NCBI GenBank assembly: GCA_046304235.1
Contig: JBKCEW010000188.1
Location: 1 to 54,189, forward strand
Length of the DNA: 54,189 nucleotides
Direction of reading: 5' to 3'
Origin: CANHVK01 sp046304235
Lineage (GTDB): Bacteria > Bacteroidota > Bacteroidia > Flavobacteriales_D > Crocinitomicaceae
In this document: one piece after another, positions 15,665 to 23,784 of the stretch
How positions within the stretch are numbered: the first letter of the stretch is position 1
Layout: the number at the start of each line of letters is the position of its first letter
Position numbers and translations under genes: made by a program
The notes under the pieces: generated by a model
What the model saw: the letters and a program-made list of their open reading frames with translations, nothing else
What the model was told of the DNA's origin: nothing
Database searches by the model: none

Positions 15665-16288
15665 TTACCCTTTTAAAATATCACAAATCCCTTCTTCCTT
15701 ACCAAGATGATAGGTTTGAACCCCTACTTTTTGAGCACCTATTATATGTTGTCTGGTATCGTCTATAAATAAGGTTTTTGAAGGATTTAAGTTGTTCTCT
15801 GTTATTACAAATTCAAAAATTTCAGAATCAGGTTTGCGCATTCCTATATCTGACGAAAAATAAACTTTTTCAAAATATGGCTGTAAGGTTTTGTGAGGAG
15901 AAACTAATTGTAAATGTTGGTGAACCTTTTGAATATGAATTTCGTTAGTATTGCTTAATAAAAAAATACGATGACTTGATTTTAAACGTTCTAACAACTG
16001 TAAATTCTCAACAGGAAAATCTAAAATCATCGCATTCCACGCTTCCACCACTTGATTCGCTGATGTTCCTGTTGGTAGATAATCCAGCAATTTATTGATA
16101 AAAAAAGGAATTGAACATTTACCTTTTTCAAAATCATCAAACAAACCGGATTGTGCCGCTTGAGAATAAATCTCGCCAAAGTTTTCTAATCCCAATGCTT
16201 CAAAAGCACGCGTAGTTTTGTGATAATCTAAGTTGATTACGACACCACCTAAATCGAAAATGATTGTGTCAAAAGAGGATAAATTCAT
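15665..16288 (-). CDS. HAD-family phosphatase
   Basis: The 207 residues show the haloacid dehalogenase motifs in order. Motif I is FDLGGVVINLD near residue 11 (nucleophile Asp followed by Gly-Gly rather than Asp-x-Asp, as in the subfamily IA/YihX-type group). Motif II is LLSNTNEIH (about 114), motif III Lys in GMRKPDSEIFE and motif IV FIDDTRQHI. A helical cap lies between motif I and II. Relatives act on small sugar phosphates such as alpha-glucose-1-phosphate; the substrate is not readable here. It is a single gene, convergent with mce. Confidence 0.9.
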   Translation of the reverse strand: MNLSSFDTIIFDLGGVVINLDYHKTTRAFEALGLENFGEIYSQAAQSGLFDDFEKGKCSIPFFINKLLDYLPTGTSANQVVEAWNAMILDFPVENLQLLERLKSSHRIFLLSNTNEIHIQKVHQHLQLVSPHKTLQPYFEKVYFSSDIGMRKPDSEIFEFVITENNLNPSKTLFIDDTRQHIIGAQKVGVQTYHLGKEEGICDILKG

Positions 16289-16414
16289 ATTGGAAAATTA
16301 AACATTTTTTTAAAATGAAAGAATGAGCAATTAAAATTCATGCTATCAACAATCAAGTGCTGATTTCAAGCCTTTAAACGTAGAATCCATTTAATATATT
16401 TTCTTAACTTCGCA

Positions 16415-17308
16415 ATGATGAGTGAAAATGTAGAAAAATTTAGTAAAAAGGGGCTGAGAACAAGTTATGTTTCAACTATTATTGGTATTTCTCTTGTTCT
16501 GTTTCTCGTAGGATTAATCGCTGGTGCAATGTTCGGTTTAAAAACAGTTCAAACCCAAGCAAAAGAAGAACTACAAGGAGATATTTTTTTCAATCCAGAA
16601 TTAAATATTTCAGATATTAAACAAATTCAATTAGAATTAGCAAGCTGGCCCGAGTTTAAAAGTGTATTTTTTGTTTCCTCTGATAAAGCGATGGATGAAT
16701 TTACTGGTGATGAACTTGCTAAAAAACAGATACTTTCTATTTTTGAACAATCTAATCCTTTACCTCCTACTATAGGTTATAAACCAAAAGAAGTTTTCGC
16801 AAACAAAGAGGGAATGGCTAAGCTCAAATCTAAAATTCAAAAATTTTATCCTGATGAAGTTCAAGAAATTCATTATGATAAAGAAAGTGTTGAAAAAATC
16901 AACTTAGGATTTAAGCAATTTGTTTTATTGTTTTTAGCTGTTGCTGGGCTGTTAATTATTGTAGCTGTTGCCATGATAAATAATACCATTCGTTTAGCCT
17001 TATATTCAAAACGTTTTACAATCAAAACGATGCAATTAGTAGGGGCGACGTCTTCTTTTATCAGAAAACCTTTTTTATTAAATTCAATTTGGCAAGGACT
17101 TTTATCAGCTATTTTGGGCATGTTAATTTTAGTAGGACTTTTTGTAACCGTTAACAATTTTTTAGAGTCTATTGAAATACCATTTGACCTAAAAATACTT
17201 TCTTTGTTATTCCTTGTTCAATTGGTAACTGGAATTATTATAACTTTTGTATCTACTTGGTTTTCTTTAAACAAGTATTTGCGAATGAAATTAGATGATT
17301 TATATTAA
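16415..17308 (+). CDS. ftsX: Cell-division/ABC-type membrane protein FtsX
   Basis: FtsX pairs with the ATPase FtsE (not in this window) and activates peptidoglycan hydrolases at the septum. The 297 residues show a cytoplasmic N-terminus, TM1 (about 22-43), a periplasmic domain (about 44-165) and three C-terminal TMs. The conserved VGATSSFIRKPFLLNSIWQGLLSAI lies between TM2 and TM3. Two adjacent ATGs (16415 and 16418) exist. TAACTTCG at 16405-16412 (one mismatch to the -7 box) is so close that transcription should start about at the second ATG, so the mRNA may be leaderless. It heads a closely spaced run through DUF3098, uppP, truB, a response regulator, dCMP deaminase and an S41 protease. Confidence 0.93.
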   Translation: MMSENVEKFSKKGLRTSYVSTIIGISLVLFLVGLIAGAMFGLKTVQTQAKEELQGDIFFNPELNISDIKQIQLELASWPEFKSVFFVSSDKAMDEFTGDELAKKQILSIFEQSNPLPPTIGYKPKEVFANKEGMAKLKSKIQKFYPDEVQEIHYDKESVEKINLGFKQFVLLFLAVAGLLIIVAVAMINNTIRLALYSKRFTIKTMQLVGATSSFIRKPFLLNSIWQGLLSAILGMLILVGLFVTVNNFLESIEIPFDLKILSLLFLVQLVTGIIITFVSTWFSLNKYLRMKLDDLY

Positions 17309-17330
17309 TACGAATTAAAAAATATACGAT

Positions 17331-17585
17331 ATGGATAAAGCAAATCACCGTTTTGCATTTCAAAAAGTTAATTTTCAATGGTTGTTAATTGGTTTAGCAA
17401 TCAATTTTTTAGGGTTTATCTTAATGATTGGTGGAGAATCTCCTGATCCTGCGAAGTTTGATGCTAAAGAATTATTCTCACCAGTAAGAATTACATTAGC
17501 CCCAATTTTGGTTGTTATTGGTTATTTGGTAATCATTTATGCGATTATGAAAAAACCAAAAAACAATACTGAAGTAACAAAATAA
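17331..17585 (+). CDS. DUF3098 small membrane protein
   Basis: The 84-residue protein has two transmembrane helices (about 16-36, WLLIGLAINFLGFILMIGG, and 52-70, ITLAPILVVIGYLVIIYAIM) joined by a short polar loop with several Pro and Asp. It matches from memory the DUF3098 family of Bacteroidota, which sits between ftsX and uppP, as here. No function is established; the conserved position suggests a role in septal or envelope lipid-carrier metabolism (inference). The next gene begins 1 bp after its stop. Confidence 0.88.
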   Translation: MDKANHRFAFQKVNFQWLLIGLAINFLGFILMIGGESPDPAKFDAKELFSPVRITLAPILVVIGYLVIIYAIMKKPKNNTEVTK

Positions 17586-17586
17586 G

Positions 17587-18417
17587 ATGGATTTTATTCA
17601 CGCAATTATCCTTGCTATTGTGGAAGGATTGACGGAGTTTTTACCGATTTCTTCTACTGCTCATATGATTTTTACAAGTTCCGTTTTTGGAATTCAACAA
17701 GATGAATTTGTAAAAATGTTTCAAGTTTCCATTCAATTCGGTGCCATTTTAGCTGTAGTAGTTTCGTACTACAAAAAGTTTTTAAACTTCGGTTCAGTTC
17801 AATTTTATATCAAATTAGTATTGGCTGTAATACCTGCATTAATTCTAGGAAAATTATTTGATGATAAAATCGAAGCAGTGTTAGAAAAACCCATACCTAT
17901 TGCTGTAGTGTTGATTTTAGGAGGTATTGTATTTCTTTTCATTGATAAAGTATTTAAAAATACTGAAATTGATGAAGAACCACAAATCACTCGAAAAAGC
18001 GCTATCATTATCGGTTTTTGGCAATGTTTGGCAATGATGCCTGGAACGAGTAGGGCTGCCGCTTCGATTATTGGTGGTATGCAACAAAAGTTTACTATGC
18101 GTATGGCTGCTGAATTTAGTTTCTTTTTAGCTGTACCAACGATGTTTGCAGTTACGTGCTATTCTGTATTTTTGAAAGATTGGGAACTTACGGATAAAGT
18201 GACGAACAAAATCACAGAGGTAAAAGGATACGAAATGTTGTTCGATGGTAATAATTTGACACTTTTCTTAGTTGGAAATGTGATAGCATTTATCGTAGCA
18301 ATGTTGGCGATTAAATTCTTTATCGAAGTATTAAAAAAATACGGTTTTAAGATGTGGGGTTGGTACCGAATTATTTTAGGTATCGCTTTTATTGCTTATG
18401 AAACAATTCTAAAGTAA
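17587..18417 (+). CDS. uppP: Undecaprenyl-diphosphatase
   Basis: UppP (BacA) dephosphorylates undecaprenyl pyrophosphate to recycle the lipid carrier for peptidoglycan and O-antigen, and confers low bacitracin resistance when raised. The 276-residue protein has about eight TMs. Motif 1 EGLTEFLPISSTAHM (residues 13-27) and motif 2 PGTSRAAASIIGGM (about 153-166) are intact, including the catalytic Glu, Ser/His and Arg. It starts 1 bp after DUF3098 and is followed by truB after 27 bp. Family length is typical. Confidence 0.96.
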   Translation: MDFIHAIILAIVEGLTEFLPISSTAHMIFTSSVFGIQQDEFVKMFQVSIQFGAILAVVVSYYKKFLNFGSVQFYIKLVLAVIPALILGKLFDDKIEAVLEKPIPIAVVLILGGIVFLFIDKVFKNTEIDEEPQITRKSAIIIGFWQCLAMMPGTSRAAASIIGGMQQKFTMRMAAEFSFFLAVPTMFAVTCYSVFLKDWELTDKVTNKITEVKGYEMLFDGNNLTLFLVGNVIAFIVAMLAIKFFIEVLKKYGFKMWGWYRIILGIAFIAYETILK

Positions 18418-18444
18418 TCTTTTAATCAAATAAATTTCACATAA

Positions 18445-19158
18445 ATGAAATACGATTTCCAAGCAGGCGAAACACTTTTGGTTGACAAACCCTTGCATTG
18501 GACCTCGTTCGATGTGGTTAATAAATTACGTTGGAATTTAAAACGTAGTTTGGGTGTAAAAAATATCAAGGTAGGTCACGCAGGGACCCTTGATCCATTA
18601 GCTACAGGTTTATTAATCATTTGTTCAGGAAAAAACACCAAAATCATTGATGGATTAATCAGTGAAGACAAGACCTATACTGGGACTATTTTGGTAGGTA
18701 AAACAACACCTTCTTACGATTTAGAAACAGAATACAACGAAACTTTTCCAACAGAACATATTACTCCCGAATTAATAGAGGAAGTACGCTTATCTTTTTT
18801 GGGTGAACAACAACAAGTACCGCCTATTTTTTCAGCGAAACAAGTAGATGGAAAACGTGCTTATGATATGGCGCGTGCTGGTAAAGAAGTCGTTTTAAAG
18901 TCTAATACAGTCTACATCAATGATTTTCAAATTTCGATAGAACGTTTCCCTGAAATCGATTTTAGGATTTCGTGTTCGAAAGGAACTTACATTCGTTCGA
19001 TAGCCAGTGATTTTGGAAAAAAATTAAATTCGGGAGGCACTTTAATTGCATTGAGACGCACAAAATCAGGGAGTTTTGATGTAGAAAATGCAAAATCTGT
19101 AGAGGAGTGGATTGAAATAATACAAGAAATTAAACAGCCAACAGAAACGCCAGAATGA
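18445..19158 (+). CDS. truB: tRNA pseudouridine(55) synthase
   Basis: TruB makes pseudouridine 55 in the T loop of tRNA. The 237-residue form matches the shorter Bacteroidota type. The catalytic Asp50 sits in GHAGTLDPLATGLL; VDKPLHWTSFDVVNKL is the N-terminal signature, and VPPIFSAKQVDGKRAYDMAR and CSKGTYIRSIASDFG are further conserved segments. The C-terminal PUA domain of longer enzymes is absent. Its last four bases overlap the start of the response-regulator gene (ATGA), so the two are translationally coupled. Confidence 0.95.
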   Translation: MKYDFQAGETLLVDKPLHWTSFDVVNKLRWNLKRSLGVKNIKVGHAGTLDPLATGLLIICSGKNTKIIDGLISEDKTYTGTILVGKTTPSYDLETEYNETFPTEHITPELIEEVRLSFLGEQQQVPPIFSAKQVDGKRAYDMARAGKEVVLKSNTVYINDFQISIERFPEIDFRISCSKGTYIRSIASDFGKKLNSGGTLIALRRTKSGSFDVENAKSVEEWIEIIQEIKQPTETPE

Positions 19159-19841
19159 AAAAAATCTGTTTGATTGAAGATGAAGAAAGTTTAGCAGATT
19201 TAATTCGAATGAACCTCGAATTGGAAGGTTATCGTGTGGATGTAATTACCCATGGTACGGAAGCCTTCTTGCGTGCATTCGAAATGGAACAGTTTGATTT
19301 GATTATTTTAGATGTCATGCTTCCTGAAGTTAGTGGGCTAACTATTTGTAAGGAAATTAGAAAATATAGCCGAGTTCCTATTCTCTTTTTATCGGCAAAA
19401 GGCACGACACAAGATCGTATTGCGGGATTAAAAATTGGTGCAAACGATTATTTACCGAAACCATTTGATCTGGAAGAACTATTATTGCGTGTGCAAGTAC
19501 TTGTAGAAGGAATTGAAGAAACCACCGCTCCTTTAGAAAAAGTGGTCATTGGAAATCACCAAGTGGATTTTAGTACTTTTGAAGTAAAACACTTGCAAAC
19601 GGGTGACAACATTGATTTGTCAAAGCGTGAAATAGAATTATTGAAGATGTTTTACAATCGTATTGGAGTTGTAGTCTCTCGTGAAGATATTCTAGATGAA
19701 TTGTGGGGTAATGATCAATTTCCAACAGCAAGAACTATAGATAATTACATATTGTCTTTCCGAAAATTATTTGAAGAAGACCCAAAAAACCCAAAGTTTT
19801 TCCATAGTATTCGTGGTGTAGGATATAAATTTACTTTATAA
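19155..19841 (+). CDS. OmpR/PhoB-type response regulator, orphan
   Basis: The 228 residues have a receiver domain (about 1-120) with the acidic pocket near the start (LIEDEE) and phospho-acceptor Asp53 in IILDVMLPE; the conserved Lys is in DYLPKPFDLEELL. A winged-helix DNA-binding domain follows (about 130-228; LSKREIELLKMFYNRIGVVVSREDIL and TIDNYILSFRKLFEEDPKNPKFFHSIRGVGYKF). It controls transcription when phosphorylated. No sensor kinase gene adjoins, so it is an orphan in this window. It overlaps truB by 4 bp. Such regulators bind direct repeats at 11-bp spacing, as found before the act operon (26809-26827); a link is speculative. Confidence 0.95.
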   Translation: MKKICLIEDEESLADLIRMNLELEGYRVDVITHGTEAFLRAFEMEQFDLIILDVMLPEVSGLTICKEIRKYSRVPILFLSAKGTTQDRIAGLKIGANDYLPKPFDLEELLLRVQVLVEGIEETTAPLEKVVIGNHQVDFSTFEVKHLQTGDNIDLSKREIELLKMFYNRIGVVVSREDILDELWGNDQFPTARTIDNYILSFRKLFEEDPKNPKFFHSIRGVGYKFTL

Positions 19842-19848
19842 TTTTAGT

Positions 19849-20289
19849 ATGACTGATAGCATTTTAGACGCAAAACAATTACGTTACGATAAGGCCTATC
19901 TTAGAATGGCTCAAACTTGGTCGGAATTATCGCATTGTACTCGTAAAAAAGTTGGGGCACTCATTGTGAAAGATGGTGCAATTATTTCTGATGGTTATAA
20001 TGGTACTCCTGCAGGATTCGATAATTGTTGTGAAACAGATAATAACGAAACTCATTGGTTTGTTTTACACGCTGAAGCAAATGCGATTTTAAAAGTGGCA
20101 AAATCTACAAATAATTCGAATGGTGCTACCCTATACCTTACTTTATCACCTTGTAAAGAGTGTTGTAAATTGATTTTACAAGCAGGAATAAGTAGAGTTG
20201 TTTACATTAACCATTATAGAGATACTGATGGTGTTGACTTTTTAAAATCAGCGGGTATTGAAGTAGTTCAAATACCTTTAATAGATTAA
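19849..20289 (+). CDS. dCMP deaminase family protein
   Basis: The 146-residue zinc-dependent deaminase carries the HAE motif in LHAEANAIL (His74, Glu76) and the second zinc motif PCKECCK (Cys102, Cys105). ARMAQTWSELSHCTRKKVGALIVKDG is the usual N-terminal pattern of dCMP deaminase/ComEB proteins. It would convert dCMP to dUMP for thymidylate synthesis. It starts 7 bp after the response regulator and 2 bp before the S41 protease gene, so they share a transcript. Free CMP/dCMP or guanine as the substrate cannot be excluded by sequence alone. Confidence 0.93.
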   Translation: MTDSILDAKQLRYDKAYLRMAQTWSELSHCTRKKVGALIVKDGAIISDGYNGTPAGFDNCCETDNNETHWFVLHAEANAILKVAKSTNNSNGATLYLTLSPCKECCKLILQAGISRVVYINHYRDTDGVDFLKSAGIEVVQIPLID

Positions 20290-20291
20290 TT

Positions 20292-21875
20292 ATGGAAAAA
20301 AAATCTCCACAAAATAAATATTGGATACCCTTACTTGTATTTGTTTTTATGGCAATCGGTATTTGGTTGGGATACACGTTATCACCAGCAAAATCAGGGT
20401 TAATGCTTTCTAGAGGAGAAGAACGTTACACCAAACTAAAAGACATCGTGGATATGTTAAATACGCGTTATGTTGATGAAGTTAATGGTGATAAAATCTT
20501 TGAAGAGACCATTTCTGATATGCTTCATAAGTTGGATCCACATAGTAATTACCTTACAGCAGAAGAAGCTAAGCGTGCAAATGAACAAATTCAAGGTCAG
20601 TTCGGTGGTATTGGGGTTCGTTTTGCTGTAATTAGAGATACCATTTGTGTTACGAATGTCGTACCAAATTCTCCTTCTATGGCTGCTGGAGTAAAGGCGG
20701 GGGACAAAATCATAATGATAGAGAATAAATCTGTAGCAAGTAAAAAAATTAGCACAGATAAAATAATGAAGTTATTGAAGGGCCCAGAAAATACAGGCGT
20801 TAATCTTACCTTATTGCGAAATAATACTAAAATTCATAAATCGATTATTCGTGGAATTATACCTTTAGAATCTGTAAGTACTGCTTATATGATCTCACCT
20901 ACTACAGGGTTTATTAAAGTAGACGAGTTCTCTATAACAACTGGACAAGAATTTCAACAAGCTGCAGACCGTTTGAAAAAAATGGGAATGAAAAAAATGA
21001 TTCTTGATTTACGTAATAATCCGGGAGGCGTACTTCAATCTGCGGTGGAAATTGTAGATGAATTTTTACCTGCTGGAAAAGTAATTGTTAGAACAAAAGG
21101 AGCCCATTTACGTGAACAAGTCTATAAATCCACTTCGAAAGGAGATATGGAAAATATTAAATTAGTGGTGCTTATCAACAGTAATTCCGCTTCCGCAAGT
21201 GAAATTGTAGCAGGTGCTCTTCAAGACAATGACCGAGCTACGATTATGGGACGTCGTTCTTTTGGAAAAGGATTAGTTCAGGAAGATATATTACTGAGCG
21301 ATAAAAGTAATGTAAGACTTACGATTGCAAGATATTACACACCAACTGGAAGATGCATTCAAAAACCATATTCTGATGATTACGAAAGTTATTTGAAAGA
21401 AGAAATGGAGCGTTTTGAAAATGGAGAACAATTCAAAGCAGATACTTCTAAATTTGCTGACTCTTTAAAATACAAAACACCTAAAGGTAAAATAGTATAT
21501 GGAGGTGGTGGTATTTTCCCAGATGTATTTATTCCATTAGATACATTAGGTTCAAGTTGGTATTTTACCGATTTACGTTATACCCCATCTTTCCAAAATT
21601 TTGCTTTTGATTTCGTGGCGAATAAACGCAATCATTGGAAATCAATGAATATTTTCTTGAAAGACTTTAATATTGATGAGAAATTACTACGCGATTTTGT
21701 AAATTATGCACAAAAATATCATAACATAAAAGTAGACGAAAAAGGATTGTCAATCAGTAAAACATTATTAAAACAAACACTTAAAGCTGAAATAGCGCGC
21801 CAACTTTGGACAGAAGATGGTTACTATTCTGTTATTAATCAATACGACAAAGAAGTCCAACGAGCTTTGAGATAG
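20292..21875 (+). CDS. C-terminal processing S41 peptidase (CtpA/Prc type)
   Basis: The 527-residue protease has an N-terminal membrane anchor (about 11-29), a PDZ domain (about 95-190; GGIGVRFAVIRDTICVTNV) and the S41 catalytic core. The Ser-Lys dyad is readable: Ser301 in NSNSASASEIV and Lys326 in RSFGKGLVQ, spaced 25 residues as in E. coli Prc. A C-terminal region of about 150 residues follows. The family trims C-termini of envelope proteins or peptidoglycan hydrolases, acting in the periplasm. It ends the ftsX-to-protease run. Its 3' flank holds the dispersed repeats at 21903-22071. Confidence 0.95.
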   Translation: MEKKSPQNKYWIPLLVFVFMAIGIWLGYTLSPAKSGLMLSRGEERYTKLKDIVDMLNTRYVDEVNGDKIFEETISDMLHKLDPHSNYLTAEEAKRANEQIQGQFGGIGVRFAVIRDTICVTNVVPNSPSMAAGVKAGDKIIMIENKSVASKKISTDKIMKLLKGPENTGVNLTLLRNNTKIHKSIIRGIIPLESVSTAYMISPTTGFIKVDEFSITTGQEFQQAADRLKKMGMKKMILDLRNNPGGVLQSAVEIVDEFLPAGKVIVRTKGAHLREQVYKSTSKGDMENIKLVVLINSNSASASEIVAGALQDNDRATIMGRRSFGKGLVQEDILLSDKSNVRLTIARYYTPTGRCIQKPYSDDYESYLKEEMERFENGEQFKADTSKFADSLKYKTPKGKIVYGGGGIFPDVFIPLDTLGSSWYFTDLRYTPSFQNFAFDFVANKRNHWKSMNIFLKDFNIDEKLLRDFVNYAQKYHNIKVDEKGLSISKTLLKQTLKAEIARQLWTEDGYYSVINQYDKEVQRALR

Positions 21876-21902
21876 TATAGAAGTAATTAGTACTTAGTCT
21901 CA

Positions 21903-21937
21903 CTCATTGTTGTCACTAAGATTGTCAAAGTGAGGAG
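21903..21937. repeat. Intergenic inverted repeat, family copy B1
   Basis: CACT (21914-21917) pairs with AGTG (21929-21932) around a core resembling copy A. The 19-bp segment 21914-21932 matches copy A at 13 of 19 positions, and both are followed by AGGAG. It lies just after the S41 protease gene. Confidence 0.5.
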
Positions 21938-21955
21938 TCCCGATAGCTATCGGGA
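21938..21955. repeat. 18-bp perfect palindrome TCCCGATAGCTATCGGGA
   Basis: A perfect 18-bp palindrome inside the convergent gap between the S41 protease and rplY. Its CCCGATAGCTATCGGG centre is, from memory, a common dispersed element in Bacteroidota genomes. It may be a hairpin or a binding site. Confidence 0.6.
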
Positions 21956-21983
21956 AAGGGTGGTTACATTTCTAATCTTAATA

Positions 21984-22071
21984 TTTCCTTGTCGGACTGC
22001 GTTTAATCAACAAGATATCAAGGATATATTTTTCCTTGTCAGACTGAGCTCGCCGAAGTCACAAGGAAAAA
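21984..22071. repeat. Intergenic inverted repeats, family copies B3 and B4
   Basis: Copy B4 has outer arms TTTTTCCTTGT (22029-22039) and ACAAGGAAAAA (22061-22071), an 11-bp perfect match, and inner arms GACT/AGTC around a family core (TGAGCTCGCCGA). B3 (from 21984) shares 15 of 17 bases with the start of B4 (TTTCCTTGTC[G/A]GACTG) at 47-bp spacing but has decayed in its second half. The pair shows local duplication and decay. Confidence 0.55.
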
Positions 22072-22093
22072 TCTTCAAATCTTCCAATCTAAA
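22070..22093. repeat. Tandem AATCTTCN octamers, second locus
   Basis: Three units of the 8-mer, AATCTTCA, AATCTTCC, AATCTAAA, lie directly after repeat copy B4. The same octamer occurs before the flavoprotein gene (25048-25086). Confidence 0.5.
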
Positions 22094-22097
22094 AGGA

Positions 22098-22129
22098 ATA
22101 AAAAAGCCCGATGAAATTCACCGGGCTTT
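22098..22129 (-). terminator. Rho-independent terminator of the prs-rplY transcript
   Basis: AAAGCCCG (22103-22110) pairs with CGGGCTTT (22122-22129), loop of 11 bases. On the minus strand the hairpin is followed by a T-rich run (complement of 22098-22105). It lies 21 bp after the rplY stop. Confidence 0.8.
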
Positions 22130-22149
22130 AAGATTATGTTGATTAGATA

Positions 22150-22737
22150 CTATTCTTCATCATCATCATCACCTGCATCAGATCCTTTAGCAGCACCTCT
22201 TGCTACTCTTACTGATACAACTACTGCGTTAGGAACTTCTAAAATTGTTAAGCCATTAGCTTCAATTTGTCCTACACGAATAGATTGTCCAATACGTAAC
22301 TTAGTAATGTCGATTGTTACTGCTTCTGGTAAGTCACCTGGTAAACCTAACACGGTAACGCGACGGAATACTTGTAACAATTTACCTCCCGCTAATACAC
22401 CACGAGAATTACCTGTCAAACGAACTGGTAACTGAACTTTAACTGGTTTTTTGTCATCTAATTCATAGAAATCGATGTGTTTAACAGCACCAGTAATGTT
22501 GTCTTGTTGAATATCCTTTACGATAGCTTTCGTTTTTTTACCTTCAACGTCTAACTCAACTTGGTAAACATCTGGAGTAAAAATTAATTTTTCAGCTTCA
22601 ATGCTTTTAGCAGAAAAATGTAACTGAGAACCTTGACCGTAAAGAACACAAGGTACACGACCTTCGTTTCTCAACGCTTTAGCATCCTTCTTCCCTACGT
22701 TTGCTCTTAACAAACCGCTCAATTGTGATACTTTCAT
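22150..22737 (-). CDS. rplY: Ribosomal protein bL25 (long, CTC type)
   Basis: L25 binds 5S rRNA in the large subunit. At 195 residues it is the longer CTC/TL5 type: an N-terminal 5S-binding barrel (about 5-95; GKKDAKALRNEGRVPCVLYG is the signature) followed by a C-terminal beta domain (about 100-185; LPVRLTGNSRGVLAGGKLLQVFRR). The end is a short acidic tail (DAGDDDDEE) that is not part of the fold. It follows prs by 23 bp on the same strand, the usual Bacteroidota arrangement, and is ended by the terminator at 22098-22129. Confidence 0.97.
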   Translation of the reverse strand: MKVSQLSGLLRANVGKKDAKALRNEGRVPCVLYGQGSQLHFSAKSIEAEKLIFTPDVYQVELDVEGKKTKAIVKDIQQDNITGAVKHIDFYELDDKKPVKVQLPVRLTGNSRGVLAGGKLLQVFRRVTVLGLPGDLPEAVTIDITKLRIGQSIRVGQIEANGLTILEVPNAVVVSVRVARGAAKGSDAGDDDDEE

Positions 22738-22760
22738 TTTATGAAAATTAAATTAATAAA

Positions 22761-23699
22761 CTACGAAATTACAAAATGTGAACTAATTGATTGATTATTT
22801 ACCAAACTTTTTATCACATCTGCAAATAATTCATCTGTTGGTAATACTCTGATTTTATCAGAATGTTTTTTCAAAGGTATTGTATCTGTTACGATTAACT
22901 CAGTAATTTTAGAGTTTTCAATACGTTCATAAGCAGGACCAGATAGTATGGCATGTGTACAAAATGCACGCACACTTTTAGCTCCTTTTTCCATGAATAA
23001 GTCTGCTGCGGTAGTAAGTGTACCAGCTGTATCACACATATCATCTACCAAAATAACATCTTTCCCTTCAACATCTCCGATCACAGTCATTTCAGCAATT
23101 TCATTTGCTTTCTTTCTGTTTTTGTGACAAAGTGCTAGTCCAGTATTTAATACTTTTGCATATGAATTTGCTCTTTTTGCACCACCTGCATCTGGAGCAG
23201 CCATAATGATATTACCTTCAGCATTTAATTTTTCTAATTCTTTATAGAAAATAGTAGAAGCATATAAATGATCCACTGGAACTTCAAAGAAACCTTGAAT
23301 TTGTTCGGCGTGTAAATCCATAGTGATAATTCGATTCACCCCAGCAGCCATTAACATATTAGCTACCAATTTTGCACCAATAGCAACTCTTGGTTTATCT
23401 TTTCTATCTTGACGTGCTAATCCGAAATAAGGCATAACTGCAATTATTTTGCGCGCTGACGCTCTTTTTGCCGCATCAATCAACAATAATAACTCCATTA
23501 AATTATCACTTGGCGGCATCGTGGATTGTACTATAAATACATCTTGTCCACGTACGGTTTCCTCAAAAGAAGGTTGAAATTCACCATCACTAAAATCAAG
23601 GACTTTCACGTCTCCAAGTGTTGTACCGTATGCTTGTGCAATACGATTTGCTAAATCTTTCGAAGCCCTTCCGGCAAAAATTTTAACTCCTACTGACAT
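22761..23699 (-). CDS. prs: Ribose-phosphate pyrophosphokinase
   Basis: Prs makes PRPP from ribose-5-phosphate and ATP, the precursor of purines, pyrimidines, NAD, His and Trp. The 312 residues match the class I enzyme. Visible motifs are FSDGEFQPSFEETVRGQDVFIVQST, MPYFGLARQDRKDKPR (ATP binding), DLHAEQIQGFF and the PRPP loop VILVDDMCDTAGTL. It is divergent from purT with 85 bp between, where two -7 boxes sit (23720-23727 and 23773-23780), an arrangement suited to shared control of purine supply. Confidence 0.97.
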   Translation of the reverse strand: MSVGVKIFAGRASKDLANRIAQAYGTTLGDVKVLDFSDGEFQPSFEETVRGQDVFIVQSTMPPSDNLMELLLLIDAAKRASARKIIAVMPYFGLARQDRKDKPRVAIGAKLVANMLMAAGVNRIITMDLHAEQIQGFFEVPVDHLYASTIFYKELEKLNAEGNIIMAAPDAGGAKRANSYAKVLNTGLALCHKNRKKANEIAEMTVIGDVEGKDVILVDDMCDTAGTLTTAADLFMEKGAKSVRAFCTHAILSGPAYERIENSKITELIVTDTIPLKKHSDKIRVLPTDELFADVIKSLVNNQSISSHFVIS

Positions 23700-23719
23700 A
23701 ATATTTCGAATTGAGAACT

Positions 23720-23727
23720 CAAATTTA
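23720..23727 (-). promoter_or_regulatory. Putative -7 element of prs-rplY
   Basis: On the minus strand this reads TAAATTTG, a perfect TAnnTTTG match, 20 bp upstream of the prs start. No clear -33. It is back to back with the purT box. Confidence 0.5.
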
Positions 23728-23772
23728 GGCTTTAAAATTGAATTTGAATGTTAAATAGTTTTCAAATAAGTA

Positions 23773-23780
23773 TAAATTTG
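23773..23780 (+). promoter_or_regulatory. Putative -7 element of purT, leaderless architecture
   Basis: TAAATTTG matches the consensus exactly and lies only 4 bp before the purT ATG at 23785. With usual starts 5-8 bp past the box, the mRNA would begin at or next to the ATG. Confidence 0.55.
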
Positions 23781-23784
23781 TATC

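Noticed and set aside
21938..21955. 18-bp palindrome as an insertion-sequence end
   Set aside because: There is no partner end, target duplication or transposase nearby; it looks like a stand-alone dispersed palindrome.
21930..22142. 70-residue open frame on plus strand after the S41 protease
   Set aside because: It lies across the repeat copies and shows no protein-like composition; it results from the repeats being stop-poor.
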